Assembly: GCA_013812065.1 (NCBI GenBank)
Contig: JACCUC010000240.1
Coordinates: 1 to 12,671, forward strand
From: Thermoleophilaceae bacterium
GTDB lineage: Bacteria; Actinomycetota; Thermoleophilia; Solirubrobacterales; Thermoleophilaceae
Reading direction: 5' to 3'
DNA length: 12,671 bases
Part shown: positions 5,997 to 12,644 of the stretch, piece by piece
Numbering within the stretch: the stretch's first letter is position 1
How the letters are laid out: each line of letters begins with the position of its first letter
Position numbers and translations under genes: made by a program
Notes under the pieces: model-generated
What the model was told of the DNA's origin: nothing
Database searches by the model: none
Seen by the model: the letters and a program-made list of their open reading frames with translations, nothing else

Positions 5997-6811
5997 GCTC
6001 CCCGTCGGCCCCGAGCGCCGGGCGGATGGGTCCGCCGGTGCGCATGCGCCGCCTCGAGCCGGCCGCCATCGGCGCCGTGCTTTCCCGCGAGCTCGCGGTC
6101 TTTCGCCGGTACTGGCGCTCGACGACGTTCTCCTCGGTGGTCGAGCCGACGATCTTCCTGCTCGCCTTCGGCTTCGGCTTCGGCGCGCTCGTCTCCCGGG
6201 TGGCCGGCTACGACTACATCGACTTCGTGGGTACGGGCATCGTGGCCACGGCGGTGCTCTTCTCCTCGGTCTTCCCGGGGCTCTTCTCGACCTTCATCAA
6301 GCGCCGCTTCCAGCGCACCTACGATGCCCTCCTCGCCGCGCCGATCGACGTCGAGGAGCTCGTGACCGCCGAGGTCGTGTGGCTCGCGCTGCGGGCCGGG
6401 GTGTACGGGATGACGCCGCTTCTGGTGGCCATGCTCTTCGGCCTCGATCCTTCCGCCGGCATGGCGCTCGTGCCCTTCATCGGCTTCCTCACCGGCTTCG
6501 GCTTCGCCGCGTTCGGAGTCCTGATCTCGGCGATCGCCAAGGCCATCGACAACTTCAACTACGTGACGAGCAGCGTGATCACGCCGCTGTTCCTGGTCGC
6601 TGGCACATTCTTCCCGATCGACGCGCTACCCGGCTGGGCCTCGACGCTCGCCCAGATCAACCCGCTCCACCACTGCGTCGAGCTCGTGCGCGACGCGGTG
6701 TTCGGATTCCAGCCGCTCGCGGACCTGGCGCATGTGGCCGTGCTCGTGATCTTCGGCCTGCTGATGTGGCGACTGGCGATCTGGCGCCTGCGTCTGCGGC
6801 TGATCGACTGA
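5993..6811 (+). CDS. ABC-2 family transporter permease (NodJ/DrrB type)
   Basis: The 272-residue permease has about six membrane segments after a basic cytoplasmic N-terminus: FSSVVEPTIFLLAFGFGFGA, GTGIVATAVLFSSVFPGLFS, a pair around MTPLLVAMLFGL and ALVPFIGFLTGFGFAAFGVL, SSVITPLFLVAGTFFPIDAL and the last helix VAVLVIFGLLMWRL. The conserved ABC-2 features are present: KRRFQRTYDALLAAPI coupling region and the FFPIDALPGWASTLAQINPL-HH motif. It forms the membrane channel with the upstream ATPase. GTG 5993 overlaps the ATPase stop by four bases; an internal ATG at 6026 is less likely. The stop is 9 bp from the convergent nine-cysteine gene. Confidence 0.92.
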   Translation: MSSPSAPSAGRMGPPVRMRRLEPAAIGAVLSRELAVFRRYWRSTTFSSVVEPTIFLLAFGFGFGALVSRVAGYDYIDFVGTGIVATAVLFSSVFPGLFSTFIKRRFQRTYDALLAAPIDVEELVTAEVVWLALRAGVYGMTPLLVAMLFGLDPSAGMALVPFIGFLTGFGFAAFGVLISAIAKAIDNFNYVTSSVITPLFLVAGTFFPIDALPGWASTLAQINPLHHCVELVRDAVFGFQPLADLAHVAVLVIFGLLMWRLAIWRLRLRLID

Positions 6812-6820
6812 CGGGCGTCC

Positions 6821-7216
6821 CTAGAGGCGGTCGCGCAGGTCGAGCGCCTCGGCTGGGTCCGGTCCCGTCTCCGGTGGCTCGAAGAAGCCCGGATTGACGC
6901 AGTCGAAGGGCTCCCCATGCCCCTCGTAGGCGCGCTCGACCGAGATCTGGCAGCGCGGGGTCGGCCGGCCGGTGATCTTCACCCCGCCGAAGCGCTGACG
7001 CGTGCGCTCGGCCTCCCCGAAGACCTCGACATCGATCTCGACCTTGAACACGTTTCCGAGACACCCCATGTAGCGGCGCCCCGAGGCCTCGTCGTCGTAG
7101 AGGTAGAGGTAGGGACACGACGACTCGATGCATCCCGCGGGATGCACGACCCGATCGCAGAACGTGCAGCACTGCCGGCACTGGTGGCTCTGGACGAGCT
7201 TGGCGTGGCCGCTCAC
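6821..7216 (-). CDS. Nine-cysteine protein of unknown function
   Basis: The 131-residue protein has nine cysteines (13, 16, 17, 20, 29, 34, 52, 89, 106) and histidines at 11 and 25. The first half reads HQCRQCCTFCDRVVHPAGC, then ESSCPYLYLYDD and GRRYMGCLGNVFKVEI. The CxxC-CxxC cluster followed by single cysteines resembles a zinc- or iron-sulfur-binding module. The second half is an acidic beta-rich region (VKITGRPTPRCQISVERAYE) ending in a polar tail. There is no signal peptide or membrane segment, so it is probably cytoplasmic. I do not recognise a named family, though the codon use is that of a normal gene. GTG 7214-7216 is chosen because TACACT lies 6 bases upstream; the frame stays open a little further without a better start. 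It is divergent from the DoxX-like gene with 60 bp between starts. Confidence 0.8.
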   Translation of the reverse strand: MSGHAKLVQSHQCRQCCTFCDRVVHPAGCIESSCPYLYLYDDEASGRRYMGCLGNVFKVEIDVEVFGEAERTRQRFGGVKITGRPTPRCQISVERAYEGHGEPFDCVNPGFFEPPETGPDPAEALDLRDRL

Positions 7217-7222
7217 CCGGCC

Positions 7223-7228
7223 AGTGTA
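7223..7228 (-). promoter_or_regulatory. Probable -10 box (TACACT) of the nine-cysteine gene
   Basis: Minus-strand TACACT lies 6 bases before GTG 7216 with no ribosome site, suggesting a leaderless mRNA. It faces the box for the divergent DoxX-like gene 34 bp away, so the two promoters could share control. Confidence 0.4.
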
Positions 7229-7262
7229 CTCCCGGGCAAGGGCGCGCAGGAGCTCGCTCGGC

Positions 7263-7268
7263 TACGGT
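7263..7268 (+). promoter_or_regulatory. Probable -10 box (TACGGT) of the DoxX-like gene
   Basis: TACGGT is followed by 8 bases and GTG 7277, with no Shine-Dalgarno sequence. The spacing matches the proposed leaderless starts of the VanZ-like gene and dnaE. Confidence 0.45.
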
Positions 7269-7276
7269 CAGCGCCC

Positions 7277-7681
7277 GTGCCCTTGGACCGCCAGCGGGTG
7301 TCGCGCGTGGTGCTCGCCGCCTTCTTCGTCGGCGCCGGCACGCTGCACTTCCTGAAGCCGGACGCCTATGAGGCGGTGGTTGTGCCGGGGCTTCCGTATC
7401 CGCGCGAGATCGTGTGGATCAGCGGGGCGGCCGAGATCGTCGGTGGCCTCGGGGTGCTCTCGAGGCCAGCCCGGCCCTGGGCGGGCTGGTGGCTCATCGC
7501 CCTACTGGTCGCGGTGTTCCCCTCGAACGTCTACATGGCCATCTCCCCGGAGGAGATCCGCGGCCTGAGCGTGCCGCCGGTGCTGCTGTGGCTGCGCCTG
7601 CCGCTGCAGGCCGTCCTGATCGCCTGGGTCTGGCGCGCGACGACGCCCGCTCGCGCGTCGGGAGCGCACCGGCGGCACTGA
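7277..7681 (+). CDS. DoxX-like membrane protein
   Basis: The 134-residue product has the DoxX-family plan of four membrane helices: VVLAAFFVGAGTLHFLKPDA, the conserved IVWISGAAEIVGGLGVL helix, WWLIALLVAVFPSNVYMA and VLLWLRLPLQAVLIAWVW, with a basic tail. The GTLHFLKPDAYEAVVVPGLP loop and AEIVGGLGVL segment are the family marks. DoxX proteins are linked to quinone or thiol redox reactions in a few cases (Sulfolobus DoxD/DoxA, mycobacterial DoxX with SodA and SseA), but most are uncharacterised. GTG 7277 is supported by the promoter spacing and by the helix beginning soon after. It is divergent from the nine-cysteine gene, an association that may be functional but is unproven. Confidence 0.85.
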   Translation: MPLDRQRVSRVVLAAFFVGAGTLHFLKPDAYEAVVVPGLPYPREIVWISGAAEIVGGLGVLSRPARPWAGWWLIALLVAVFPSNVYMAISPEEIRGLSVPPVLLWLRLPLQAVLIAWVWRATTPARASGAHRRH

Positions 7682-7705
7682 ACCTGCGTCGGCTCCGAGC
7701 TCGTC

Positions 7706-8479
7706 CTACGGGTCGAGCTGTCCCTCGAACAGCGAGAACGCCGCCCCCTGCGGATCTCGTACGGCCCCGAAGCGTCCCGCCGGGACCTCGCGGGGCGGCA
7801 TCAGCACGTCGCCGCCCGCGTCGGTGACCGTCGCGATCGCGGCGTCGAGGTCGTCGGTGGCGAAGTAGGTGTTCCACGCCGGCGGCACGCCGTCGAGTGG
7901 CAGCAGGCCCCCGTTGGCCGAGTCGCCGTTGTGGATCGACCAGTAGTAACCGCCGGAGCCGGGCGTCTCCTCGATCCTCCACCCGAAGAGCTCTGCGTAG
8001 AAGCTCTGGGAGGCCCGGGGGTCGGGCGTCATGAGGTCGTTCCAGCAGAGCGCCCCCGGCTCGTTGACGAGCCCCGCGCCCGGGTGGCGCCCGGCCTGCC
8101 AGAGCGCGATGACGGCGCCTTGGGGATCGCGAACGCTCGCCATGCGTCCGGCCTCCATGACGTCGAAGGGGCCGGCCAGGACCGTGCCTCCGAGCTCCTC
8201 GGCTCGGGTCGCGCTCGCGTCGACGTCCGCCACGGTGACGTACGACGTCCAGTGCGGCGGTATGCCCTGCTCACGCATCTGGGCCTCGAGCTCGTAGAGG
8301 CCGGCGACCTCGCGGCCGACCTTGCGCAGCATGGTGTAGGTGCCGGCGTCGCCGGCCGGCATGTCCTCGCCCTCCCAGCCGAAGAGGCCGCCGTAGAACG
8401 CCTTCGCCGCCGCGGCGTCGGTCGTGGCCAGATCGACCCACGAGAAGGTCCCCGGCGGATAGCTCGTGCGCTCGCCCAT
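7706..8479 (-). CDS. Two-domain VOC (glyoxalase-fold) protein, CFP30B-like
   Basis: The 257-residue protein is a tandem of two vicinal-oxygen-chelate domains, about residues 12-130 (SWVDLATTDAAAAKAFYGGL, ending VRDPQGAVIALWQAG) and 142-255 (CWNDLMTPDPRASQSFYAEL, ending VRDPQGAAFSLFEGQ). The arrangement and many residues recall mycobacterial CFP30B/TB27.3 (Rv0577), whose biochemical role is not settled. Glyoxalase I activity should not be assumed, because the His/Glu metal ligands of GloA are not obviously conserved. No signal peptide is seen. ATG 8477-8479 is set by GGGAG 7 bases upstream; a longer ORF to 8623 lacks coding character. It is convergent with the DoxX-like gene (24 bp apart) and divergent from dnaE across a 200-bp gap. 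Confidence 0.9.
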   Translation of the reverse strand: MGERTSYPPGTFSWVDLATTDAAAAKAFYGGLFGWEGEDMPAGDAGTYTMLRKVGREVAGLYELEAQMREQGIPPHWTSYVTVADVDASATRAEELGGTVLAGPFDVMEAGRMASVRDPQGAVIALWQAGRHPGAGLVNEPGALCWNDLMTPDPRASQSFYAELFGWRIEETPGSGGYYWSIHNGDSANGGLLPLDGVPPAWNTYFATDDLDAAIATVTDAGGDVLMPPREVPAGRFGAVRDPQGAAFSLFEGQLDP

Positions 8480-8486
8480 CGCTGCG

Positions 8487-8491
8487 CTCCC
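8487..8491 (-). promoter_or_regulatory. Ribosome binding site (GGGAG) of the CFP30B-like gene
   Basis: GGGAG is 7 bases before ATG 8479 on the minus strand. It decides the start within a longer open frame and shows a leadered transcript, unlike dnaE on the other side of the gap. Confidence 0.65.
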
Positions 8492-8509
8492 TTCGGGTTG
8501 TACCGGACG

Positions 8510-8515
8510 ACCGTA
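8510..8515 (-). promoter_or_regulatory. Possible -10 box (TACGGT) of the CFP30B-like gene
   Basis: Minus-strand TACGGT would give a leader of about 24 bases containing the GGGAG ribosome site. The same hexamer is proposed for the DoxX-like gene. No clear -35. Confidence 0.35.
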
Positions 8516-8536
8516 CCGCGGGCGGCGCCCGAGCAC

Positions 8537-8617
8537 CGGCCGGCGAGCGTGTACCGGGTCGCCTACCCGCGTCTGGCACGAGGACGGCCAGCAGGGCCAC
8601 AACGCGCTCGCCGGCCG
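8537..8617. repeat. Long inverted repeat enclosing two smaller hairpins
   Basis: Bases 8537-8552 pair with 8602-8617 over 16 positions with a single G-T mismatch. The 49-base interior can form two further hairpins: CGGGT/ACCCG (8555-8559 with 8565-8569) and CTGGC/GCCAG (8573-8577 with 8587-8591), giving a three-way-junction shape. An alternative inner pairing uses GGCC at 8586-8589 and 8595-8598. The element lies between the two proposed divergent promoters of the CFP30B-like gene and dnaE, so it is not placed as a terminator for either. It could be a small RNA, a REP-like repeat or a binding site; the sequence does not decide. Confidence 0.5.
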
Positions 8618-8665
8618 TCTCACCGCCGCAGCCGGAGGGCGAGGAGAACCGTCGGACGCCGACCC

Positions 8666-8671
8666 TAGACT
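8666..8671 (+). promoter_or_regulatory. Probable -10 box (TAGACT) for a leaderless dnaE mRNA
   Basis: TAGACT is followed by 8 bases and GTG 8680. No Shine-Dalgarno sequence precedes the start. The hexamer is the same as that in front of the Rrf2 gene. Confidence 0.45.
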
Positions 8672-8679
8672 GCCCCAAC

Positions 8680-11600
8680 GTGACGTCCCCGTGCGCCCAC
8701 CTCCACGTCCACTCCGACTACTCGCTGCTGGACGGGGCGTGCCGCATCGAGGCGCTCGCCGAGCGCGCCGCCGAGCTCGGACAGCCGGCGCTCGGACTGA
8801 CCGATCACGGAGTGATGAGCGGCGCGCTCGAGTTCTACAAGGCGTGCTCCAAGCACGGGGTCAAGCCGATCCTCGGCCTCGAGGCCTACCTCGTCGACGA
8901 CCGCCGTTCCGAGGCCGTGCGCTACGAGCGCAACCACCTGACCCTGCTGGCCTCGAGCGACGAGGGCTTTCGCAACCTGGTCAAGCTGAGCTCGGCCGGC
9001 TTCCTCGAGGGCTATCGCCGCGGCAAGGCCAACGTCGACTTCGAGCTGCTCTCGGCCCACACCGGCGGGGTGATCGCGCTCACCGGGTGCCTGCAGTCGC
9101 GCTTCTGCCGCCGCCTCGTCGACGATAACCCCGCCGAGGCGCGCGCCCACGTCGACGACCTGCTGCAGGTCTTCGGTGCCGAGGACGTCTACTTCGAGCT
9201 TCAGCGCAACGGCATCGCCGCTCAGGACAAGGCCAACGAGGGCATCGCGCGGATCGCCGCCGAGGTCGGCCGGCCCGTGGTCGGCACGGGCGACGTCCAC
9301 TACCTACGGCGTGAGGACTTCGACCACCACCGCGCCCTCCTGTGCGTGCAGACGAAGTCGACCCTCGAGCAGCCGAAGATGTCCTTCGACACCAACGAGT
9401 TCTACCTCAAGAGCTCCGAGGAGATGGCCGAGGCGTTCGGGGCCTGGCCTGAGGCCGTGCCCACCACGCTCGAGATCGCCGAGCGCTGTCATGTCGAGCT
9501 CGAGGTCGGAAAGATGCTCCTCCCTCACTATCCGACGCCCGACGGAGAGCCCGAGCCGCAGTATCTGCGCCGCCTGGCCGAGGAGGGGTTGCGCCGCCGC
9601 TACGGCGACCCGCCGCCCGCCGCGGCGCACGAGCGACTCGAGATGGAGCTCGCGGTCATCGAGCGGATGGGCTTCGCCGCCTATTTCCTGATCGTCTGGG
9701 ACTTCGTCACCTTCGCCAAGGACAACGGCATCGCCGTGGGGCCGGGACGTGGCTCGGCGGCGGGGTCGATCGTCTCCTATGCCCTGCGCATCACCGACGT
9801 CGACCCGCTGGCCCACGGTCTGCTGTTCGAGCGCTTCCTGAACGCCGAGCGGATCTCCATGCCCGACATCGACATCGACTTCTCGGTCAAGGGCCGCGAG
9901 CGCGTGCTGCGCTACGTCGCCGAGCGCTTCGGCACCGACTCGGTGGCCCAGATCGCCGCCTTCGGCCGCATGTACCCGCGCAACGCCACGCGCGACGCCG
10001 CGCGCGTGCTCGGCCTCGACTACGCGACGGGCGACCGCTTGGCCAAGCTGATCCCCGAGCCGATCATGGGCCGCGCGCCCTCGTTCGCCGACTGCCTGCG
10101 CGAGGGAGAGGAGCTCGCCAAGGCCTACGCCCAGGACCCCCAGGCACGCCAGGTGGTCGACGTCGCGCGCGGGCTCGAGGGGATCGCGCGCAACTCGACG
10201 ATCCACGCCGCCGGGGTGGTGATCGCCGACCGCCCGCTGACCGACATCGTGCCGCTCCAGGTCGCCGAGGACACCGACGAGGACGGCAACCGCATCCATC
10301 GCACGATCACCCAGTACGCGATGGGGCCGATCGAGGACATCGGCCTGCTGAAGATGGACTTCCTCGGGCTGCGCAACCTCGACGTCATCGAGTCGGCGCT
10401 CGACATCATCGAGCGCTCGACCGGCGAGCGCCCCGACATGGGCGCCCTGGAGCTCGACGACGAGAAGACCTATTCCATGCTCGCCCGCGGCGAGTCGATC
10501 GGCGTCTTCCAGTTCGAGTCCGACGGCATGCGCGAGGCCCTGCGCAAGGTCCGCCCGACCGAGTTCGAGGACCTCGTCGCGCTTGTCGCCCTGTACCGCC
10601 CGGGGGCGATGCGCCACATCGACACCTACGCGCGCAACAAGCGGGACCCTGAGCGCGCCACCTATGTGGACGAGCGCCTTCGTCCGATCACCGAGTCGAC
10701 CTACTCGGTCATCCTCTACCAGGAGCAGTCGATGCAGATCGCCAAGGAGATCGCCGGCTTCTCGGGTCCCGAGGCCGACGACCTGCGCAAGGCGATCGGC
10801 AAGAAGGATCGCGTGCGGATGGCCTCGCTGCGCGAGCGTTTCGTCGAGGGAGCGCGGGCGACCGGAACGCCGCAGCGGGTGATCGACGAGCTGTGGCAGG
10901 CCAACGAGGCCGCCGCTGACTACTCCTTCAACAAGGCTCACGCCGCCTGCTACGCCCTGATCGCCTACCGCACCGCGTGGCTGCGCGCCAACCACCCCGC
11001 CGAGTACATGGCCGCGCTGATCTCCTCGGTCATGCAGACGAAGGACAAGGTGCCGTTCTTCGTCTCGCGCTGTGAGGAGATGGGGATCGAGGTGCTGCCG
11101 CCCGACGTCAACGAGTCAGAGCACGACTTCGTCGTCCTGCGCCAGGAGGGCGAGCGCAACGGCGGACGGGAGAAGATCCGCTTCGGCCTCGACGCGGTCA
11201 AGAACGTGGGCGGAGCGGCGGTCGACGCCGTGCTCGCCGCCCGGACGGACGGAGGGCCCTTCCGCTCGATCTGGGACTTCTGCGAGCGCGTCGACGCGCG
11301 GACGGTCAACAAGCGGGCGATCGAGTCGCTCGTGCGCTGCGGAGCACTCGCCTCCACGGGAGCGACGCGGACGGGGATGCTGTCGGTGCTCGAGCAGGCC
11401 CAGGGCGCCGGCCAGAAGGCACAGCAGGATGTGCTGCTCGGACAGGGCTCGATCTTCGACTTCGGCGAGCCGGACGCAGGGGGCCCCGGCTCGGGGTCGA
11501 GCGACTATCGGCAGGAGGTTCCCGTACCGGCGCTTCCCGACGGTCGCCAGGATCTCAACCTGTGGGAGAAGGAGACGCTCGGTCTCTTTCTCTCGAGCCA

Positions 11601-12201
11601 CCCGCTCAAGGAGGTCCGGGCGGCGCTTCGGGCGCGGGTCGACTGCGGTCTCGCCGAGCTCGCCGACCGCCGCGACGGCGACTGGGTGACCGTCGGCGGG
11701 GTGATCGCCGAGGGCAAGCGCATCCGCACGCGCAAGGGTGAGCCGATGATGTTCGCGACCCTCGACGACCTCGAGGGCCAGGTCGAGATCCTCGTCTTCA
11801 ACTCCGCCTACGCCCAGAACGCCGACAAGCTCGAAGTCGACTCGGTGGTGCTCGTGCGCGGGCGGGTCGACCACAAGGAGCAGGGCGAGACCAAGCTCGT
11901 CGTCCAGGAGGTCGAGCCCTTCGAGCCGACCCGCGACGAGGTCGAGCGGGCGGTCGCCGATGAGGCCGAGGTGGTGGCGGCGCCGCCGCCGCGTCTGTGC
12001 CTCCAGCTCGAAGCGTCGGTGCCCGCCGCCTTCCTCGACGACCTCAAGGAGGTCGTGAGCCACTTCCCCGGTCGCCACGAGCTCATGCTCTGCGTCGGGG
12101 AGCGGACGCTCGTGCTCGGACCGAGCTTCTGCGTCGCCGACTCGAGCGCGTTTCGTGCTGACGTCGCCTCGCTAGCCGGGGGCGGCGTCAGCGTGGCGTG
12201 A
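8680..12201 (+). CDS. dnaE: DNA polymerase III alpha subunit
   Basis: The 1173-residue replicative polymerase (C-family) extends leading and lagging strands as the core of the replisome. Order of parts: PHP domain (about 1-215); palm with GPGRGSAAGS, the catalytic aspartates in PDIDIDF (residues 395-401) and the third in KMDFLGL (D560); thumb and fingers; the HhH region around 830-870; the clamp-binding motif QGSIF (922-926); and the OB fold (about 1000-1085, WVTVGGVIAEGKRIRTRKGE). The PHP metal site looks complete: H9, H11, D18, H43, E68, H86, C137, D205, H207. In mycobacterial DnaE1 and Thermus PolIII such a site carries 3'-5' proofreading. GTG 8680 gives the usual HLHVHSDYSLLDG start. Its last 30 bp overlap the opposing ATPase gene. 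Being DnaE1-like in length and PHP, it is taken as the main replicase, not ImuC/DnaE2. Confidence 0.97.
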   Translation: MTSPCAHLHVHSDYSLLDGACRIEALAERAAELGQPALGLTDHGVMSGALEFYKACSKHGVKPILGLEAYLVDDRRSEAVRYERNHLTLLASSDEGFRNLVKLSSAGFLEGYRRGKANVDFELLSAHTGGVIALTGCLQSRFCRRLVDDNPAEARAHVDDLLQVFGAEDVYFELQRNGIAAQDKANEGIARIAAEVGRPVVGTGDVHYLRREDFDHHRALLCVQTKSTLEQPKMSFDTNEFYLKSSEEMAEAFGAWPEAVPTTLEIAERCHVELEVGKMLLPHYPTPDGEPEPQYLRRLAEEGLRRRYGDPPPAAAHERLEMELAVIERMGFAAYFLIVWDFVTFAKDNGIAVGPGRGSAAGSIVSYALRITDVDPLAHGLLFERFLNAERISMPDIDIDFSVKGRERVLRYVAERFGTDSVAQIAAFGRMYPRNATRDAARVLGLDYATGDRLAKLIPEPIMGRAPSFADCLREGEELAKAYAQDPQARQVVDVARGLEGIARNSTIHAAGVVIADRPLTDIVPLQVAEDTDEDGNRIHRTITQYAMGPIEDIGLLKMDFLGLRNLDVIESALDIIERSTGERPDMGALELDDEKTYSMLARGESIGVFQFESDGMREALRKVRPTEFEDLVALVALYRPGAMRHIDTYARNKRDPERATYVDERLRPITESTYSVILYQEQSMQIAKEIAGFSGPEADDLRKAIGKKDRVRMASLRERFVEGARATGTPQRVIDELWQANEAAADYSFNKAHAACYALIAYRTAWLRANHPAEYMAALISSVMQTKDKVPFFVSRCEEMGIEVLPPDVNESEHDFVVLRQEGERNGGREKIRFGLDAVKNVGGAAVDAVLAARTDGGPFRSIWDFCERVDARTVNKRAIESLVRCGALASTGATRTGMLSVLEQAQGAGQKAQQDVLLGQGSIFDFGEPDAGGPGSGSSDYRQEVPVPALPDGRQDLNLWEKETLGLFLSSHPLKEVRAALRARVDCGLAELADRRDGDWVTVGGVIAEGKRIRTRKGEPMMFATLDDLEGQVEILVFNSAYAQNADKLEVDSVVLVRGRVDHKEQGETKLVVQEVEPFEPTRDEVERAVADEAEVVAAPPPRLCLQLEASVPAAFLDDLKEVVSHFPGRHELMLCVGERTLVLGPSFCVADSSAFRADVASLAGGGVSVA

Positions 12202-12564
12202 GCCGGACGCGGAGGCTCCAGCGACCGCCGGAGCGCAGTCGAGCTCGAACCAGATCCGCATTCCGCCGTCCCGCTCGGTGCCCCAGCGGTCGCTCAGGGT
12301 GTCGACCAGATGTAGTCCCCACCCCGAGCCCTGGTCTTGGCCGACGACCCGCGGGCCCACGACGAAGCCGCGGCCCCCGTCGACGACCTCGACCCGCACG
12401 GTCTCCGGCGAGGTGGAGACCAGCAGCTCGATCTCGCCCGGGGAGCGCTCCGGCCGGCTGTGGCGGACGCTGTTGGCGACGAGCTCCGACACGAGCAGGC
12501 GCAGGGTGCCGATCGTCGCGCGGTCGACGGCGGGCTCGAGCGGCCCTAGTGGTCGCTCCTGCAA
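12172..12564 (-). CDS. RsbW-like ATP-binding regulatory protein (anti-sigma factor type)
   Basis: The 130-residue protein is a lone GHKL/HATPase_c domain. The N-box is LRLLVSELVANSVRHS, the G1 box is EVVDGGRGF and the G2 box is GSGWGLHLVDTLSDRWG, followed by MRIWFEL as the last strand. This is the pattern of actinobacterial RsbW/SpoIIAB-like kinases that act on anti-sigma-factor antagonists or partner with SpoIIE phosphatases; no partner gene is visible here. The TTG at 12562-12564 is the only in-frame start found. It gives a slightly short N-terminus (QERPLGPLEPAVD), the upstream frame stays open to the window edge without a standard start codon, and the TTG lies in a hairpin arm. The true start is therefore uncertain. 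The 3' end overlaps dnaE by 30 bp, tail to tail. Confidence 0.85.
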   Translation of the reverse strand: MQERPLGPLEPAVDRATIGTLRLLVSELVANSVRHSRPERSPGEIELLVSTSPETVRVEVVDGGRGFVVGPRVVGQDQGSGWGLHLVDTLSDRWGTERDGGMRIWFELDCAPAVAGASASGSRHADAAPG

Positions 12565-12585
12565 GACGCCTGTCGTTTGCAGGAG
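12556..12585. repeat. Inverted repeat (hairpin) over the ATPase gene start
   Basis: CTCCTGCAA (12556-12564) and TTGCAGGAG (12577-12585) are perfect complements. The inner bases add ACG/CGT (12566-12568 with 12574-12576) with one bulged G, making a 12-bp stem with a 5-base loop. The left arm contains the proposed TTG start of the ATPase gene, and the right arm contains a CTCCTGCAA on the same (minus) strand, so folding would hide the start. It could equally be a protein-binding dyad. Confidence 0.55.
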
Positions 12586-12611
12586 AATCGGCGTGTGCAG
12601 GTGAATCGCAT
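12576..12611. repeat. Two tandem 18-bp imperfect direct repeats
   Basis: TGCAGGAGAATCG at 12578-12590 and TGCAGGTGAATCG at 12596-12608 differ at one base and are spaced by exactly 18 bp. They lie in the gap between the ATPase gene and the probable rightward gene at the edge. Direct repeats at this spacing can be regulator sites; the repeat may also just reflect local duplication. Confidence 0.5.
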
Positions 12612-12635
12612 CGTCGTCCTGGTTGGGCGACGATG
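12609..12635. repeat. 8-bp perfect inverted repeat next to the right-edge gene
   Basis: CATCGTCG (12609-12616) and CGACGATG (12628-12635) are perfect complements around an 11-base spacer. The right arm touches the ribosome site of the edge gene and contains its alternative upstream ATG (12633). It is a candidate operator or leader hairpin. Confidence 0.4.
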
Positions 12636-12644
12636 GGAGCGGAG

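Noticed and set aside
8537..8617. tRNA gene
   Set aside because: The length is near that of a tRNA, but the 16-bp outer stem, missing T-loop sequence and lack of an anticodon arm of 5 plus 7 bases do not fit.
9304..10995. 563-codon minus-strand open frame inside dnaE
   Set aside because: Antisense shadow of dnaE in GC-rich sequence, rich in Gly/Val/Asp/Arg without domain motifs.
11116..12078. 320-codon minus-strand open frame inside dnaE
   Set aside because: Same antisense effect; the plus strand carries the clamp-binding motif and OB fold.
12550..12616. Small minus-strand ORF (ATG near 12612, 21 codons, four Cys)
   Set aside because: Its repeated RFTC/RFSC pattern follows from the 18-bp direct repeats, there is no ribosome site, and codons use A/T third positions unlike the neighbours.
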